Assembly: GCF_028554725.1 (NCBI RefSeq)
Contig: NC_071670.1
Coordinates: 66,067,001-66,131,000 of the forward strand
Reading direction: 5' to 3'
DNA from: Zeugodacus cucurbitae
Lineage: Eukaryota > Arthropoda > Insecta > Diptera > Tephritidae
Length of the DNA stretch: 64,000 nt
Below, piece after piece: positions 22,363 through 34,700 of this stretch (positions within the stretch are counted from its first letter, which is position 1; each line of letters begins with the position of its first letter). Under the pieces are notes generated by a model. The model was given only the letters and a program-made list of their open reading frames with translations. It ran no database searches and had not been told where the DNA came from. The translations under genes and the position numbers were made by a program.

Positions 22363-23639
22363 ACACACTCGTACATTTTTGAAGTTATTTATAGATTAAA
22401 CCACTACTATATTAAACAAATTTGGTACATTCGAATGGAACACATAAATTATCCGCCATTACAACCATTATCCATGAATGTATTGATTAATTGGTTCTGT
22501 AAACATTCAATATATGGAACACGGAGCAGATGGCGCTGTTTTAACGAAGCATAGCAGCGTTTTTGAAGTGATCTATGAAAAAATGGAAGTACATACCCAA
22601 ACATATATGGATGAATGTATATAATCAGGAAGTATTTTTTGAGTGCTAATTGTAATAAAAAAAATTAATAAAACATACATACACTACATACTTAGGTAAA
22701 TTTACGTCTGCAGAATTTGTTTAAAAAAATTCAAAAAATATTAGTATAAATGTAAAGTTAAAGGTTCTGATATATGCACAAACATACATATTTATAAATA
22801 TATTTGTATGTGTCTTTTAATTATATATATGGCAGACAAGACATTCCAAAAAGTAAAGCAAATATGAAATTTCCAGACATTCATTACAAAATAGCTCCAA
22901 AACAGAAAAAAACAGCGGTCTGTGCCGCAAACGTGAGTGTCTTCACGTATTTCTGGTTATTCGCAATTCAATATTTATTTTGATTCTACGGCACAATGCC
23001 GCATACAAACAAGTTCTGACTCCCATTTCAGTTTCATTGTGATTTCAAGTAAACAAAAATATTATGCGCGATTATATACATACATATATACCCATATATA
23101 TGTATACTCATATATATGTATGTAGTGCAACACATAGTGTGTACATAGAAACAGTAAATACGCTTTTAATTCGGGTTATGAGGTAATCGCAAAAAAGTGA
23201 TCTCATCAATGGAATGCCATGAATTCTTCTTCTTTACATTTTTTATTTTGATTATTTTTTTTTTGTTTTTTTTTCATGAAAGGTAAATATGTACATATGT
23301 GAATGACAATGAGTTTAAGCAGTCGATTGCAATTTGTTTGTATGTATTTATTTGTGTATTTACTTGCGTAAATATGAATTTAATTGTGAGCAAACAAGGA
23401 CAAATCGTAGTGATCACTACAGGTTTTAGACATACATTGATACATATGTATGTATGTATATGAATATTACGATATCCTAAGCAATATCATTAAGATTGAT
23501 TAAAATAGCTAGTAGTAGAGGATTTTGTGATTTACATAGATTTGTATATTTAACGAAGTAAAGATCTTCTCTCTCTCTCTCTCTTGCTCTTCGTCACTAT
23601 AACTACCGGTACAAAATTCCTTTCATAACTTTATTGGTC
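22363..23639. other. Intergenic, no gene seen
   Basis: AT-rich with a (TC)n run at about 23569-23584 and several TATG-type microsatellites (23080-23125, 23446-23462). No supported exon. Confidence 0.45.
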
Positions 23640-24190
23640 ACTTACATCACAATGATAGTCCATCGATTTTCCATAACAATCTCTCAAAGTATAACTTTCT
23701 GAATACTTTGCCTTGTGAAGATCCTTAAATTTTTGCTTAAGTGGACAGACAGACAGTTGACATTAACTTTATCTCGTATTCCTTAACAGTTTGATATTGT
23801 ATATAACTCTATATCTGTATCGATTCCAGGTGTGTTCAAAAAATAAGGGGAATTTTTTGGCCCAGTCTCCATATTCGCCAGACATGACTCTTTGAGACTT
23901 TTTTCTAGTTCCAAAAATAAGAACAATCTTAAAGAGTCGTCGTTATACAAGCATATGAGAGAGAAATCGCTGAAAGAGCCAAAGGCTATCCCAAAAATCG
24001 GGTTTGAGAACTGTTTCGACGATTGGAAGAAGCGCATCATCGAATGAGGACTATTATAAAGGCGACAACATTAAGGTAAACGAATGAATAAAATATTTTT
24101 TCAAACATGAACATTCTCGTTATTTTTTGAACACACCTCCTATTAGAAACAACCGTTAAGCGAACAAAACCATTTTTCTCTGTTAAACAT
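23640..24190 (+). repeat. Degenerate family 1 repeat split by a mariner remnant
   Basis: Left of the mariner piece, GTGGACAGACAGACAG and GTATATAACTCTATATCTGT match the 3' part of copy A (around 3690-3770). Right of it, GAAACAACCGTTAAGCGAAC continues the same consensus (copy A around 3788-3808). The older repeat was therefore interrupted by the insertion. Confidence 0.6.
23826..24140 (+). mobile_element. Internally deleted mariner element (MITE-like)
   Basis: Inverted termini AGGTGTGTTCAAAAAATAA (left, from 23828; right, the reverse complement ending near 24138) flank about 315 bp. Translation of the + strand gives the C-terminal end of a mariner transposase with in-frame stops: CDFFL-like residues, SLKEPKAIPKIGFENCFDDW, then KKRII and a Y-KGDNI end. 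The catalytic domain is gone, so the copy cannot move itself. Confidence 0.8.
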
Positions 24191-25180
24191 ATTGAAAAAA
24201 AAAAATAAAAATATATAAAAACCAATATTAAGCACTTCTGTAATGCTTCATTGACAAAATTTATTCATTTGTGACGCCCCTGTGTAATCGATTTGATCAC
24301 TGATGAGTACAACGTAGTACGATGTACGAGTATGTATGTAAATGGTTGCATGCGTACGCACAATCTGTTGAGTTTCCTGATTTCATTGCGAATGAAAAAC
24401 ATGAAAAACACGCTTGAGCAGCTCTCAAGTGCGAGGTTGGGCAATTTAAATTTCCAACTACATACAACATTTACAAAAAAAATTACAAGTTCAAATGCTT
24501 TATATATACTTGATACATACATTCTAGATGATTTTTGTTATGAATGTTTAAATGTAAATAAAGTCAGAAAAACTGCGAATGAAAGAAATTTTGAAATAGC
24601 AAATTGCTGAAAACAGTGAAAATAAATTATTTTGTCATTTGAAAACAAAGAAGAATTCACAATTTAATGCAGAAATGAAAATTTTCGAATATGGAATGCA
24701 GATTTCGAGTTTTTAGTTGGCAACTCTGAAACAGTAACTGAGTTTTTTTTTAATTTTTTGTTTTTAGTTTCCCAGAACCTGTTTGCTGAACACAATGTAA
24801 ATAATTTCCGGCTTTGAGTTCATATATTTCGACTCAAAAACATTATTTTCGAAAGAAGATTCGAAAAAATATGTAAATTTGAATTTAAAAAAATGTATTT
24901 TAAATGATAAAATGCCATTTAAGAGATCACCTTACTAACTCATAAATAATAAAGCACAGTATTTTCAAAATGCTTTATATGCCAAATCAATGAAAGCGAA
25001 AGTGTCGGTCACAATGAAAAACGCATTCGAATTCATAATTACATAATTGTACATATTTACATACATACATAGAAATTTATTATTATAAAATGCAACGGGA
25101 ATACCTTCTCTGCCATCATCTAGGCCGTACGCGACTTGGGTGCGACAGCCGTGCCGTTAACAATTGATGCATTCATAATG
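24191..25180. other. Intergenic, no gene seen
   Basis: AT-rich. An open frame at 24293-24610 has no recognisable motif. GTTGGCAACTCTGAA at about 24717 resembles fly promoter-proximal sequence, but no gene follows. Confidence 0.4.
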
Positions 25181-25946
25181 AACAAGTAAGGAAGGGCTTA
25201 GTTCGGTTGTAACATTTTAACATTTTATACTCTCGCAATTTATTTATTTAATAGACAATTTGACCCACACATTCGTCATATATATGGTATAAAGTCCATT
25301 GAAAGTAGGAAACCCTAATATTAGGTTAGAAGCACCGAAGTCCTCATGTTCGATATACGGGGCCTTGATAACCTATGGTACGATTTCGGCGATTTTTAGA
25401 AAGGGGCTGCCACACTATAAACATAGTATTTATGCAAAGTTCTGTTCCGATATCTTCACTAGTGCTTCCTTTATATATTGTAAAGTAAACGATTCAAATC
25501 GTCTTCAAAGTGCTGGTATATAGAAAGTAGGCATGGTTGTGATCCGATTTGGTCTATTTTCGCAACATATCATTGGGATGTAAGGAAAATATTACAAACC
25601 AAGTTTCATTGATATTGGTCGAGTAGTTTCGGAGATATGGTTTTTGACCTATAAGTGGGCGGAGCCACATCCACTTAAAATTTTGTATACCAATTTGGGT
25701 GGAGCCCTTCTCTACCTTCTTTATAATGAAATTTAAGGTTTCTGGTGTTTTCCCTTACTAAATTAAATAAATTTTAGTCGTTTTCAACGTAACCATTGTA
25801 TGGGAGGTGGGCGTGGTTATAATCCGATATCCTCAATTTTTGGACTATATAAGGAAATGCATCAAAAAACGACTCCTGAGAATTTCGTTTATATATATGT
25901 GAACAAAACTATAATACTCTCTTAGCAACTTTGTTGCGAGAGTATA
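25181..25946 (+). repeat. Dispersed dipteran repeat, family 1, copy B
   Basis: It starts AACAAGTAAGGAAGGGCTTA and ends TTGCGAGAGTATA. Internal blocks such as TCGAGTAGTTTCGGAGATAT and TGGGAGGTGGGCGTGGTTAT are shared with copy C at 49004. Confidence 0.9.
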
Positions 25947-28034
25947 TAAAAATGAAAACAAAGCTGTGAAACTGCTTGACATTCCTAAACGCTCGGAGCT
26001 CAATTAAATAATATATGTATATACATATATTACTATTTATTATTAATTTACACCACACAACTGTTTCTACTAAGAAAATCACTTTTTATCAGCTGTTTAA
26101 ATGCCGATATTTTTTTTTTCTTTTTTTACACAATTGTAGATATGTATGAACTTCGTTACTTTTCCCTGCAATTATTTTCTATTTTTTTGCGCTAAAACCA
26201 AAGCGCTTATCATGTTAAGTACGTTCGATAATGGAACATTTTTCTGATATAAACATTCCTAATCTTTCCGAATTTGCAAGCTAAAGCCGATGCATCACTT
26301 GTAGCTTTTAATTTTTTCTAAATATGTACATACATATACATAGATTTTGAGAAGTCCAATATTCAAAAAATACTTTTAAAACTCTCTTCCAATAAAATTG
26401 TTTATTTATTCATGTGAAATACAAATAAAAATGCAGTAAACATCATTTCTTGCCATTAGTCATTTTAACGTTGCTGGCGGATAAACAATTTCAAGTACAT
26501 AGCAAGTAGCAATATATAAAAATACATAAATAAAAAATATGTACATATATGAAATGAGTCAGTAAGAGTTCCAGTAAACAAAAAATATGAATAAAATCAC
26601 CAAAAAATTGTTGCCGTGAGGTTTGGTCAAACACATTTCTGCAGAGTTACAGGGCGTATGAGTGATTATTTTTATATACCATGAGATCTAATGATTCAGT
26701 TCAAATCCAGTAAGGGATAATATCTAGCAGTTGTTATACAAGTAGAGAAAATTGAGTAAATTAATTAATTTCATGTTGAAGAGAAGCTTTGTTGACGATA
26801 GAAGTCAAGTATTTGGAATTTTTACAACAGAATACTTTGAATAGAAACTAATACTAATATTCCACCTGGATTTCTGTTCTGTGAGCTCTTATCTGGATTT
26901 CTGCTTTCAGAAAGTAAGAGAGAGCATGATTTTAACATTGAATGAGAATGCTACGCTTATAATCCACTATTTTTTTCACACTTATATTGCAAGATTTAAT
27001 GGAAAATAATAGCATTCAAGTCCCTTAACAGCTGCTTCGTCGATCATTAGAGAAATTCGATAACCAATATCACGACGATCGATGCCACTTAACTGGAACT
27101 GTACCAGGGCTTCATCTGGTCAAAAATTTTGAACCCGGCAGCGTGTTAAATAATCTAATAGAGAATATTTTAATTCATCACAACGACAACAACAACAACA
27201 ACAAAACAGAAAAGTGTTGTAAATTTTCCAAATTAAAAAAAATATCGAAATAAATATTTTAATAAAAGATTCCAATTGGAATTCTGAAAAATTGGACAGC
27301 AAACTTTTTAATTATACGGTACTTGAGATTTATAATAAACACGTTTCATTATTAGCCTTTACAGCAGTTTTTGTATTCAATAATTTCAAATTTGAATATT
27401 CAAACGTCTGAAAAACGGAATGAGATCACCGCAGCCAGTAAATATGTATATGTATTCGCTTGAGAATGTTCTGTGTGTGTGTTGGTATATATGTACATGT
27501 GTGTGTATGTTTACAAATGTGAAAAAGTGGTAAAATAGCAAAACAAACATAAAATGAAAATAGAATTTTGAAGATCGCACACACAAGTGCCAATTTTATT
27601 TCCAAAATATACCAAACTAATTGCGGCATACATACATACACACCTCGAAATATATAAAATACATAACAGTATTTCTACAAAAAAACATTTTTTTTTTCGA
27701 AATTCTAGCGGCAGTAAAGGTGCGCCCAGGCTGAATAGTTTTAAATAATTGCAATCATTATTTTACTATTTGTATATATGTATGTAGGTGTGTGTGGTAT
27801 AAAGTTCATTGGACACCATGGAGCATTTATTCGACCAGCTGGATGTTTCTATGGCAAACGGCGATACGTTAAGACACATAAATATGTTTAGAAGTATTTA
27901 TGTATCTAAGTGCTCGAGGAAATTTGGGAGCTCTTTACTTAGTTACTCAGCCATAGGCACACACTCAATCACTTTGCGCACACATAAATATATACACACT
28001 CATACGATCCATAATACGCTTATTTTCGGCTAAA
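25947..28034. other. Intergenic, no gene seen
   Basis: AT-rich with a (CAA)n stretch at about 27180-27205. No coding exon supported. Confidence 0.45.
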
Positions 28035-28160
28035 TTAGCGAATAAATAAAAAAGAACCAACGCCCACACCCGAATTGCGGTAATAGACCACAAGGTGACT
28101 ACTGGCCGAGCAGCTGGCGAAGCGGCGAGGACAATGGCGAGGCAAGTGATTTGAAACATT
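28035..28160. other. Isolated GC-rich island
   Basis: This is markedly less AT-rich than several kilobases on each side, with GGCCGAGCAGCTGGCGAAGC and a CAGCTG box. It could be a non-coding exon or a regulatory element. It is open on the minus strand (about 27965-28210), but I recognise no protein feature there. Confidence 0.4.
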
Positions 28161-28858
28161 TGGCGGACCAAAATGTAAAGAAAACAAAAAACAAATATAT
28201 ATGAAAACACAATCGGAGTATAGTATATATGTATGTGTGTGTGTATTTAAAATTACTTCAATTCATTAATACGAATATACATTATATACTTGAATACATA
28301 TCCAACTGTATGTGTATGTGTTACTGTTTGTAGTTGTTTTTCCTATATATTTTGAGTTAAAAAAATATATTTCGAATACATTTTTTTTTGGATTTAAAAT
28401 TTGTTTGTAATTAAAACAAATTTAATATTTCATTTATTTGTTTATAATTTTTTTTTTAATGTTTTTAAAAAAAATGTTTAATAATATTTTTCTCTAATTT
28501 ATTTTAATTTAATTTTTTATTTATTTCGAATAATTTGTTTTTGTATTTACATTTTTTTTTATTAAAACAAATTTAATATTTTAATATATTTTATATATTT
28601 GTCTATAATTTTTTAATTATTTTTTTAAGTTTTTTAAATATTTTTTATGAATATTTTTCTCTAATTTATTTTTTTTTATTTATTTCATTTTTTTTTCATA
28701 AATCAGAGTCTCACTAAACAACACCGTTATTTTGTACACAAAAACAAATTTTATTAAAAAAGATGGCAAAAAAAAATAAATTATAAACAGTTTTCGCTTA
28801 CATTTTATAATTTTTTCGCTTTTGTGCTTTTATTCACGTCAATCAATTCTCCACTTAC
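28161..28858. other. T-rich low-complexity DNA
   Basis: Long T/A tracts from about 28240 to 28700. No feature seen. Confidence 0.45.
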
Positions 28859-29024
28859 GATCGTTCGAGAGGAGCTTTTCTACTTTGCTACGTCTTTACA
28901 CGCGTACGTTATGGGCAAAACTGAAACTGAAATTTCGCTTTCAGCGCTCGAAAGTGCGATGGTGCACGCTTCACGCCACCAACTTATCTATTCCGTCGTT
29001 TGTTTTGCTCAAATGGTGACGTCA
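28859..29024 (-). promoter_or_regulatory. Orphan Inr/DPE core promoter with CRE and a non-coding first exon
   Basis: On the minus strand there are two tandem TCAGTT initiators. With +1 at 28922, the sequence AGACGT stands exactly at +28 to +33 (28895-28890), matching the downstream promoter element at its required spacing. A perfect TGACGTCA lies about 95 bases upstream (29017-29024). A strong donor GTAAGT follows at 28858-28853, so a 64-base non-coding first exon (28859-28922) is plausible. The nearest minus-strand gene downstream is the MARVEL gene at 17540, whose ATG is preceded by a usable acceptor. Confidence 0.55.
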
Positions 29025-29689
29025 TAAGATTCCAACAAGTTGAGGTGATGATTAAAGTGTTCCAACGCAATTAAAAATACACACACACACACACACACAC
29101 ATCCATGTACATACACACACCTAGTATGTAAAGTTATGTTTGTTTTGTTGTAACAACGGAAGCAACAAAGTCTCGACGGTGACAGCGACGTCGACGCGCA
29201 CCATGAATGTAGGCAGCACGTACAGGCGAGACGCCCATACCCCACACTATCTTCATCGGCATCGGGGTCGGGGTCGGTGTAAGCTTATCTACATGCCTAC
29301 ATACATACATATGTACATATGGATATACAAGCAAACAGGTAAACAAATTTTAAATTGTTGCTTAGGTAATGCCGCCGAACTTGGACACTCGATTTAAATG
29401 TGTGACTACTGGAGGTGATAATGAAATAAGGTGACCGCTTAAATTTTTTTTATTTTTCAAATAACACGAGATTCTCGACATTTGGATTAAGACACTGTAG
29501 CTTCTTCTCAGTGTATAGCGGAATATAGTTTTCCGGCAACCGGTAATAGGCATCTTAAGACTGCATGAAATATAGGTCTTAAGAAAGCTGTCGATGTGTT
29601 AGAAACCGAGATTGCTCACTTCGAACATCAAACGTAACGGTTACTGTAGTCTTTTGGGCTTTATAAGCACGATTCAAAAGCGTTTCTTC
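29025..29689. other. Intergenic, no gene seen
   Basis: An (AC)n run lies at about 29078-29100, and a GC-richer patch at 29160-29285. No coding exon supported. Confidence 0.4.
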
Positions 29690-29890
29690 ATTGTTTCAAG
29701 GATCTTCACGCAATACAGTGAACTTCAGCCGCCCGACCTGGACCAAAGGAGATGAAGACTGTTCCAACAACCGGAAAAGTGATGACTACTGTTTTCTGTG
29801 ATTTACTCAGAGTAAGCTATATACATCGATTACTTGTAGAAGGTCAAAACGTTTACAGATATACCGAAGTCATGAGTCAACGTAACAACT
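29690..29890 (+). mobile_element. Mariner transposase fossil
   Basis: With frame changes, the + strand reads GPKEMKTVPTTGKVMTTVFC and then YIHRLLVEGQNVYRY. This corresponds to the segment of mariner transposases around the second catalytic Asp (usual form ...AGKVMATVFWDSQGV...). Stops and shifts show it is dead. Confidence 0.55.
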
Positions 29891-29949
29891 CACTCATCCG
29901 CCGTCAGCACTAATAAATCGGTTGTTGGTGTTGTAAGGTTTACACAAAC

Positions 29950-30300
29950 CTGCCTGAACCGGCAAGCACAAGTCAATTCTCATCGAAGTCATCTTAGGGG
30001 AGGCCCAGAAAACACGCTGTTTCGACGAGGTCGGACCAAAGGGAAAGCGTTGATAGATGGAGAGGTTTAATTGGGCATACAAAGCGGTGGTTAATGTTAC
30101 GCGGGAACTCTTTGCTTGCAGGGCATATATTGGGTATGTCGGCGTTCAGCCTGGATAGGTATCCAGACAGTATCCAGAACGAAGTTGCGCGAGGTTCACT
30201 CTAGTTTCGCGAAACAACTCGAGCTCGGTGTCTGCAATTGGTCCAAATCGGTAAAATTTCGCTACAAACTGCTGCCTCATCCAATATTAGCTACCAGCTG
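29950..30300 (-). mobile_element. Jockey-type LINE fragment (C-terminal end of ORF2)
   Basis: The minus strand reads ETRVNLAQLRSGY, then, after frame changes, LSLWSDLVETACFLGLP, a stop, and DDFDEN with a stop. This is the characteristic C-terminus of Jockey-clade polyproteins. The copy is broken and truncated. Confidence 0.75.
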
Positions 30301-31794
30301 AGGTTAGTAAAAGTAGTAGGAGAACTACTAAAGCCAAGCGTAGACTTGAGTTAAGTACTATTTAGAGCATATTAGTTCGAAATTCGAAAGTTAATGTTTA
30401 TTTGAAAAAAATTTGAGCATATCTGTATTTTGTATATTTGAGAGATAGATTTGTCAACATCTAATGTCTAGTTCAATGAAATCCAACGAACCTAGTTCAT
30501 AGTAAATGAAATACAAGTGCGTCTATTACGTAGCGTGAGATCATTGAATGCAAATATTAAAGATTTTGAAGGTTCTACACAATTATTAACTAATAATAAC
30601 ACATTACTTTATGGAATCGCATGCAATCTATGCAAATGTTATAAATAGATTTTGAATCAAGTGCTTTGAGTGAGTAACTCAAACATGAAAATTTATTAAA
30701 ATGAGTAATACATACAAAGCCACATATTTACAATGTGGAGGCTGAATTCTACTGAGTCATAGTTGAATTCATTTATGACGTATTGTCTGGAGAAATGAAA
30801 ATTGTTTGTTATTGTATGATTGGCTTTTTTACTATCGAAGCTAAACACCCCCAAACGAAGACAATGACCTGACCACACAGCGAAAACGAGGATATGTTAT
30901 TATTTATGAAGAGTTCATTCACCTTTGAATTAGTGAGTACATCGTATAACCACAGCCGAATGCAGTGGAGGGGTTATGAAATGCAATAGACACTATGACT
31001 TCGTTCGTTTTTAATGCATGTTTTCCTTTATTATCATTTTTATTATTACATGTAGTTATCAATATTCGCAATACAATACCGTTAGAATTTATTGCTTGCA
31101 GTGCATATACGCTTATTTTGTTTTTTGTTGTTTTGCCTACAAAATGAAAAAAATCCGTAGATTTTGTTAGCTGCATATAAACAATAAATAAGTATGAGGT
31201 TATGTATGTATGTATGTATGTATGTATGTATGTATATAAACATGGCCACCATTGGTTAACTTTTTCGTTGATTTTATTGTTAAAAAAATATTATGAATTC
31301 ATATTTCGCAGAAAGTGACATTAATTACTGCGATTCATTAAACTTAGGCTGTCTTTAGGCGTAGCAAATCCACGGCAATTAAGTGCAAGTTTAAAAATTG
31401 AGAAATTATAAAATTTTCATTTAAATGACTTTTGAAATGCTTTGAAAGTCTCAGAGACTAATAAAATTACAAACTAAAATAAATTTAATGTTTTTTCCTT
31501 CTTCTTCTTCTTCTTTGTGACAATTTCATTGTTCAATAGAATAATTAAAGCGACTTAGGGATTATTAATATTAGTTCAATTCTTACTGTTATAACTTGCA
31601 ATGCTCAATGCATATAACCACAAATCCAGACATTTTTTCTGTTTTAAACGATTTCCATTGAAAGTTCGACGCAAAAACAAACACCATTTTTGCCATTGAA
31701 AAACTTATAGCTAATTGATTAATAAACCAGAAGAGTGCGCTATACAGCGGTACAGCGTTGAACAGTCGTCGAAAGACATTGTTGTTGTTGGTTT
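30301..31794. other. Intergenic and 3' flank of HIP
   Basis: No gene seen. A (GTAT)n microsatellite lies at about 31203-31233. Part of 31300-31794 is probably HIP 3' UTR. Confidence 0.45.
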
Positions 31795-34700
31795 CTAATC
31801 TAAATTGTCATCGAAGTCTTGTGGCTTTGGAGTCGGCTCGGCTTTGGGTTCGGGTTTAGGAGCTTCTCGTGGTTTATTGAAGCCTTCGAACATCTTTGCG
31901 ACATTTTCAAAGCCGATCTTGTTGCCAAACTCGGCGATTTTAGCAAACTTCGGATGGTTCTTGTATTTCTCAATGTTATCGGAACTCATTGAAATGTCTA
32001 TCAACATCTGTTGGAATTCCTTATCCTGCAGTGCGGCGAAAAATTCCGGATCGAAGCGTAAATCACTTTGTGGTTGTTTTGGCTCTGGTGGCTGCTGCTG
32101 TTGTTGTTGCTGCTTACGTTCCTTGGCATGTGCACGTGCACTGTGCTGTGCCTTCTTGCTTGCACGCTCGGCACGCTTGCGTTCCTGCTTAATACGATGC
32201 TGTTCGAGTTTCTTAGCATTGGGTGTCACCTCACGCAACCATTCATCGGCCTCCTCATCGAAATCTAACTTACATGCTTGTCGCAAATCATTGGCAGATT
32301 TCTCCCAATTACCCAATAAACGATGTGCACGTCCGCGAAACTTGTAGGCCGCCGCCGAATCGCAATTCAACTCCAACGCTTTGTCACAATCACGAATACA
32401 AGCATTGGGCTTCTTCAGTTTGAGGAATGCCTGACCGCGTTTGGCATGGAACAAGGCATTACCCGGATTCAGTTCGATAGCTTTGGTGTATAACTCGATG
32501 GCTTCTTCGAATTTCTGTTCGGCATAAGCAGCGGAGGCTTGTGAACGCAAATCGCTTGCTTGGTCGATTTCCTCCTCGGTCGGTGTCTTATTCGTATCAC
32601 CCATAGGCTGTTCGGCGTCCGTATCGGCTTCGATAACACCTATAAATAAACACAAGGAAATTGCAAATACATCAGACTTCTAATAAGTTGAATATGCATC
32701 ACTAGTACACACACACTTTTGTTGGCTTCGCCTTGTTGCTACGTTTGCACTCGGGTTAAATACAAATTCGAACTGTTTATTTCATAATTGTAACTATTTT
32801 TTTTTTGTTTTATTTTACTTATAAATAAAGCAAAATACACTGAATGTGTGAAATTAAAATTCCCAACATACTTAAAGTAAAGCTATCTACTATATTCAAG
32901 TTTGTATTACTAATACATAAGTTGCATATATTTGCTTACAATTAACTAAATTTAATTTTCATTCCTTAAAGCATATGAAAGTTTTGTGCACGCTCTTCGC
33001 TCTCGTAGCCGGCGTTCATGATGTGCGGCTGATGCACATAGCCACCGCCGCCGCCGCCTCCGGCTTGTGGCACAAGTTGATAGGCAGGAGTGGGCATTAT
33101 TGCGGGTGGTAAATGTTGTGGTTGTGGTTGTTGTTGTTGTTGCTGTTGTTGCTGTTGTTGCATTTGTGATGTTTGTGATGTTGATGGTGGCGTTTGTATT
33201 AGTTGCTGTTGGTGATGATATATTGTGGGCACAATAACAGGCGTTGGCGCTTGTGGCGCATAACGCTGCTGTAAGAAGCGCATAGTTTCAGTTGCATTTG
33301 GTGTTAGTTGCGTCCAAAAGCCGCCCTCTTCACCGGTGAATGTGGAAATATTCGGATTGAGTTTTTTCGTTGCCGGCACGCTGCTGCCGTTTCCCTTGAC
33401 AATTGTGCTGTCACCCAACAATGCATTGTCTACATTTGCATTAGCTAAATTATTGCCAATGTCAGATTTAGTCGCCTCATTGCTCTTTCTCTGTGAGCTG
33501 ACTTTGTGCGCATGTTTAGAAGTGGGTTGCAAAAAAGCCAACTTGAAATCCTTATGGAATACGCGTCGAAAGTAACTGGGACTGACGGCTGCTTTATTTT
33601 GACGTTCACAATCCACTTTATATTCCGAATACATTTTCACTATATTCAATGAACTGTGCAAAAAGCGGGTTTTATAACTTTTATGTGGCACCCATGTGGG
33701 GTAGCTGTTGATATGTTCGCGCACACCGCACACAAGTTCATCTGATATTTTATTCTTTTTGGCAGTGCGTCCCCGCCGATCTTCGCCCGCGTAGGCACCG
33801 GTCTGTTTATCGACATTTTTCTGTGCATTGGCGAGGAAGTGACTGCCGATGCAAAGCGTTGTGTTGAAGAAACGCGAACAGACGCGTACATTTTCACCGC
33901 GTTCGCCACGTAGAAAATAACGATTTGTATAAACCCGTACACGATTCGTCTTTCGGTGCTCCGCTGCAGTCGTGCTGGTATTTTCATGTACTTCAACGCG
34001 TGACAACACAAAATCTTTACGTCTTTTATAACTCAAACGCCAAAATGCCGCACATAAGAGTGAGCGTTGCTCCTCGGTGAATTTTGTGTGACATTTAAAG
34101 CGACACGATTCGGCACAATTAACGGGCTGTGGTATACGATCTTTCTTTACCGGGATACCTTTTCTACTGGGACGATTATTAGATTTAGATTTAATTTTCG
34201 CTACAGTTGAAGTCTCCGGTTCAGTAGGTTCAGATAAAACTACTAAACATTCGTTACGTTTGGTTTCTTGCGTAGAAATTGATGAAATCTTTTCAATTCG
34301 ATTTTCCTCAGTTTCGTTCTCCTCTACATGTTCATTTTGTTCGCTTAGCTCACGTGTTGCATAATTTAGTACATCTGTTTCAGTTGTAGTTATATCCCTT
34401 GTAACAACATGATCCACTTGTTCTCTGGCTTCTTCAGTGACTGAATTATCTGCACTAGACACTATGTCTTCCATAGAACAATCACGCTTCTGTTTCGCTA
34501 TTTCACTTTTTAGACGTCGCCCCTCGCCGCTGCCACCGCGCAAATCTGTACCGGTATAATGACCTTTGCCATCGTTATTCTCCAGCGCATCCTTCACCAA
34601 GTAACCACTTATAACAAGTGTTTTCAAAAAGAAATCTAGGCATACCCTGACGCGTTCACCCTCGCCTGTAGGCATGAAATAGTGATTAGTGTGTTGACGT

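Noticed and set aside
24293..24610. 105-residue + strand ORF
   Set aside because: No motif, no splice or promoter context, AT-rich codons; length is within chance expectation.
25299..25523. 74-residue ORF inside repeat copy B, as a possible transposase remnant
   Set aside because: The corresponding frame in copy C is only loosely similar and has no enzyme motif; likely chance.
31805..32347. 180-residue + strand ORF
   Set aside because: Antisense shadow of HIP exon 3; its Ser/Cys-rich composition comes from reading the opposite strand.
33646..34011. 121-residue minus strand ORF
   Set aside because: It is an alternative frame of the 817-residue nested gene.
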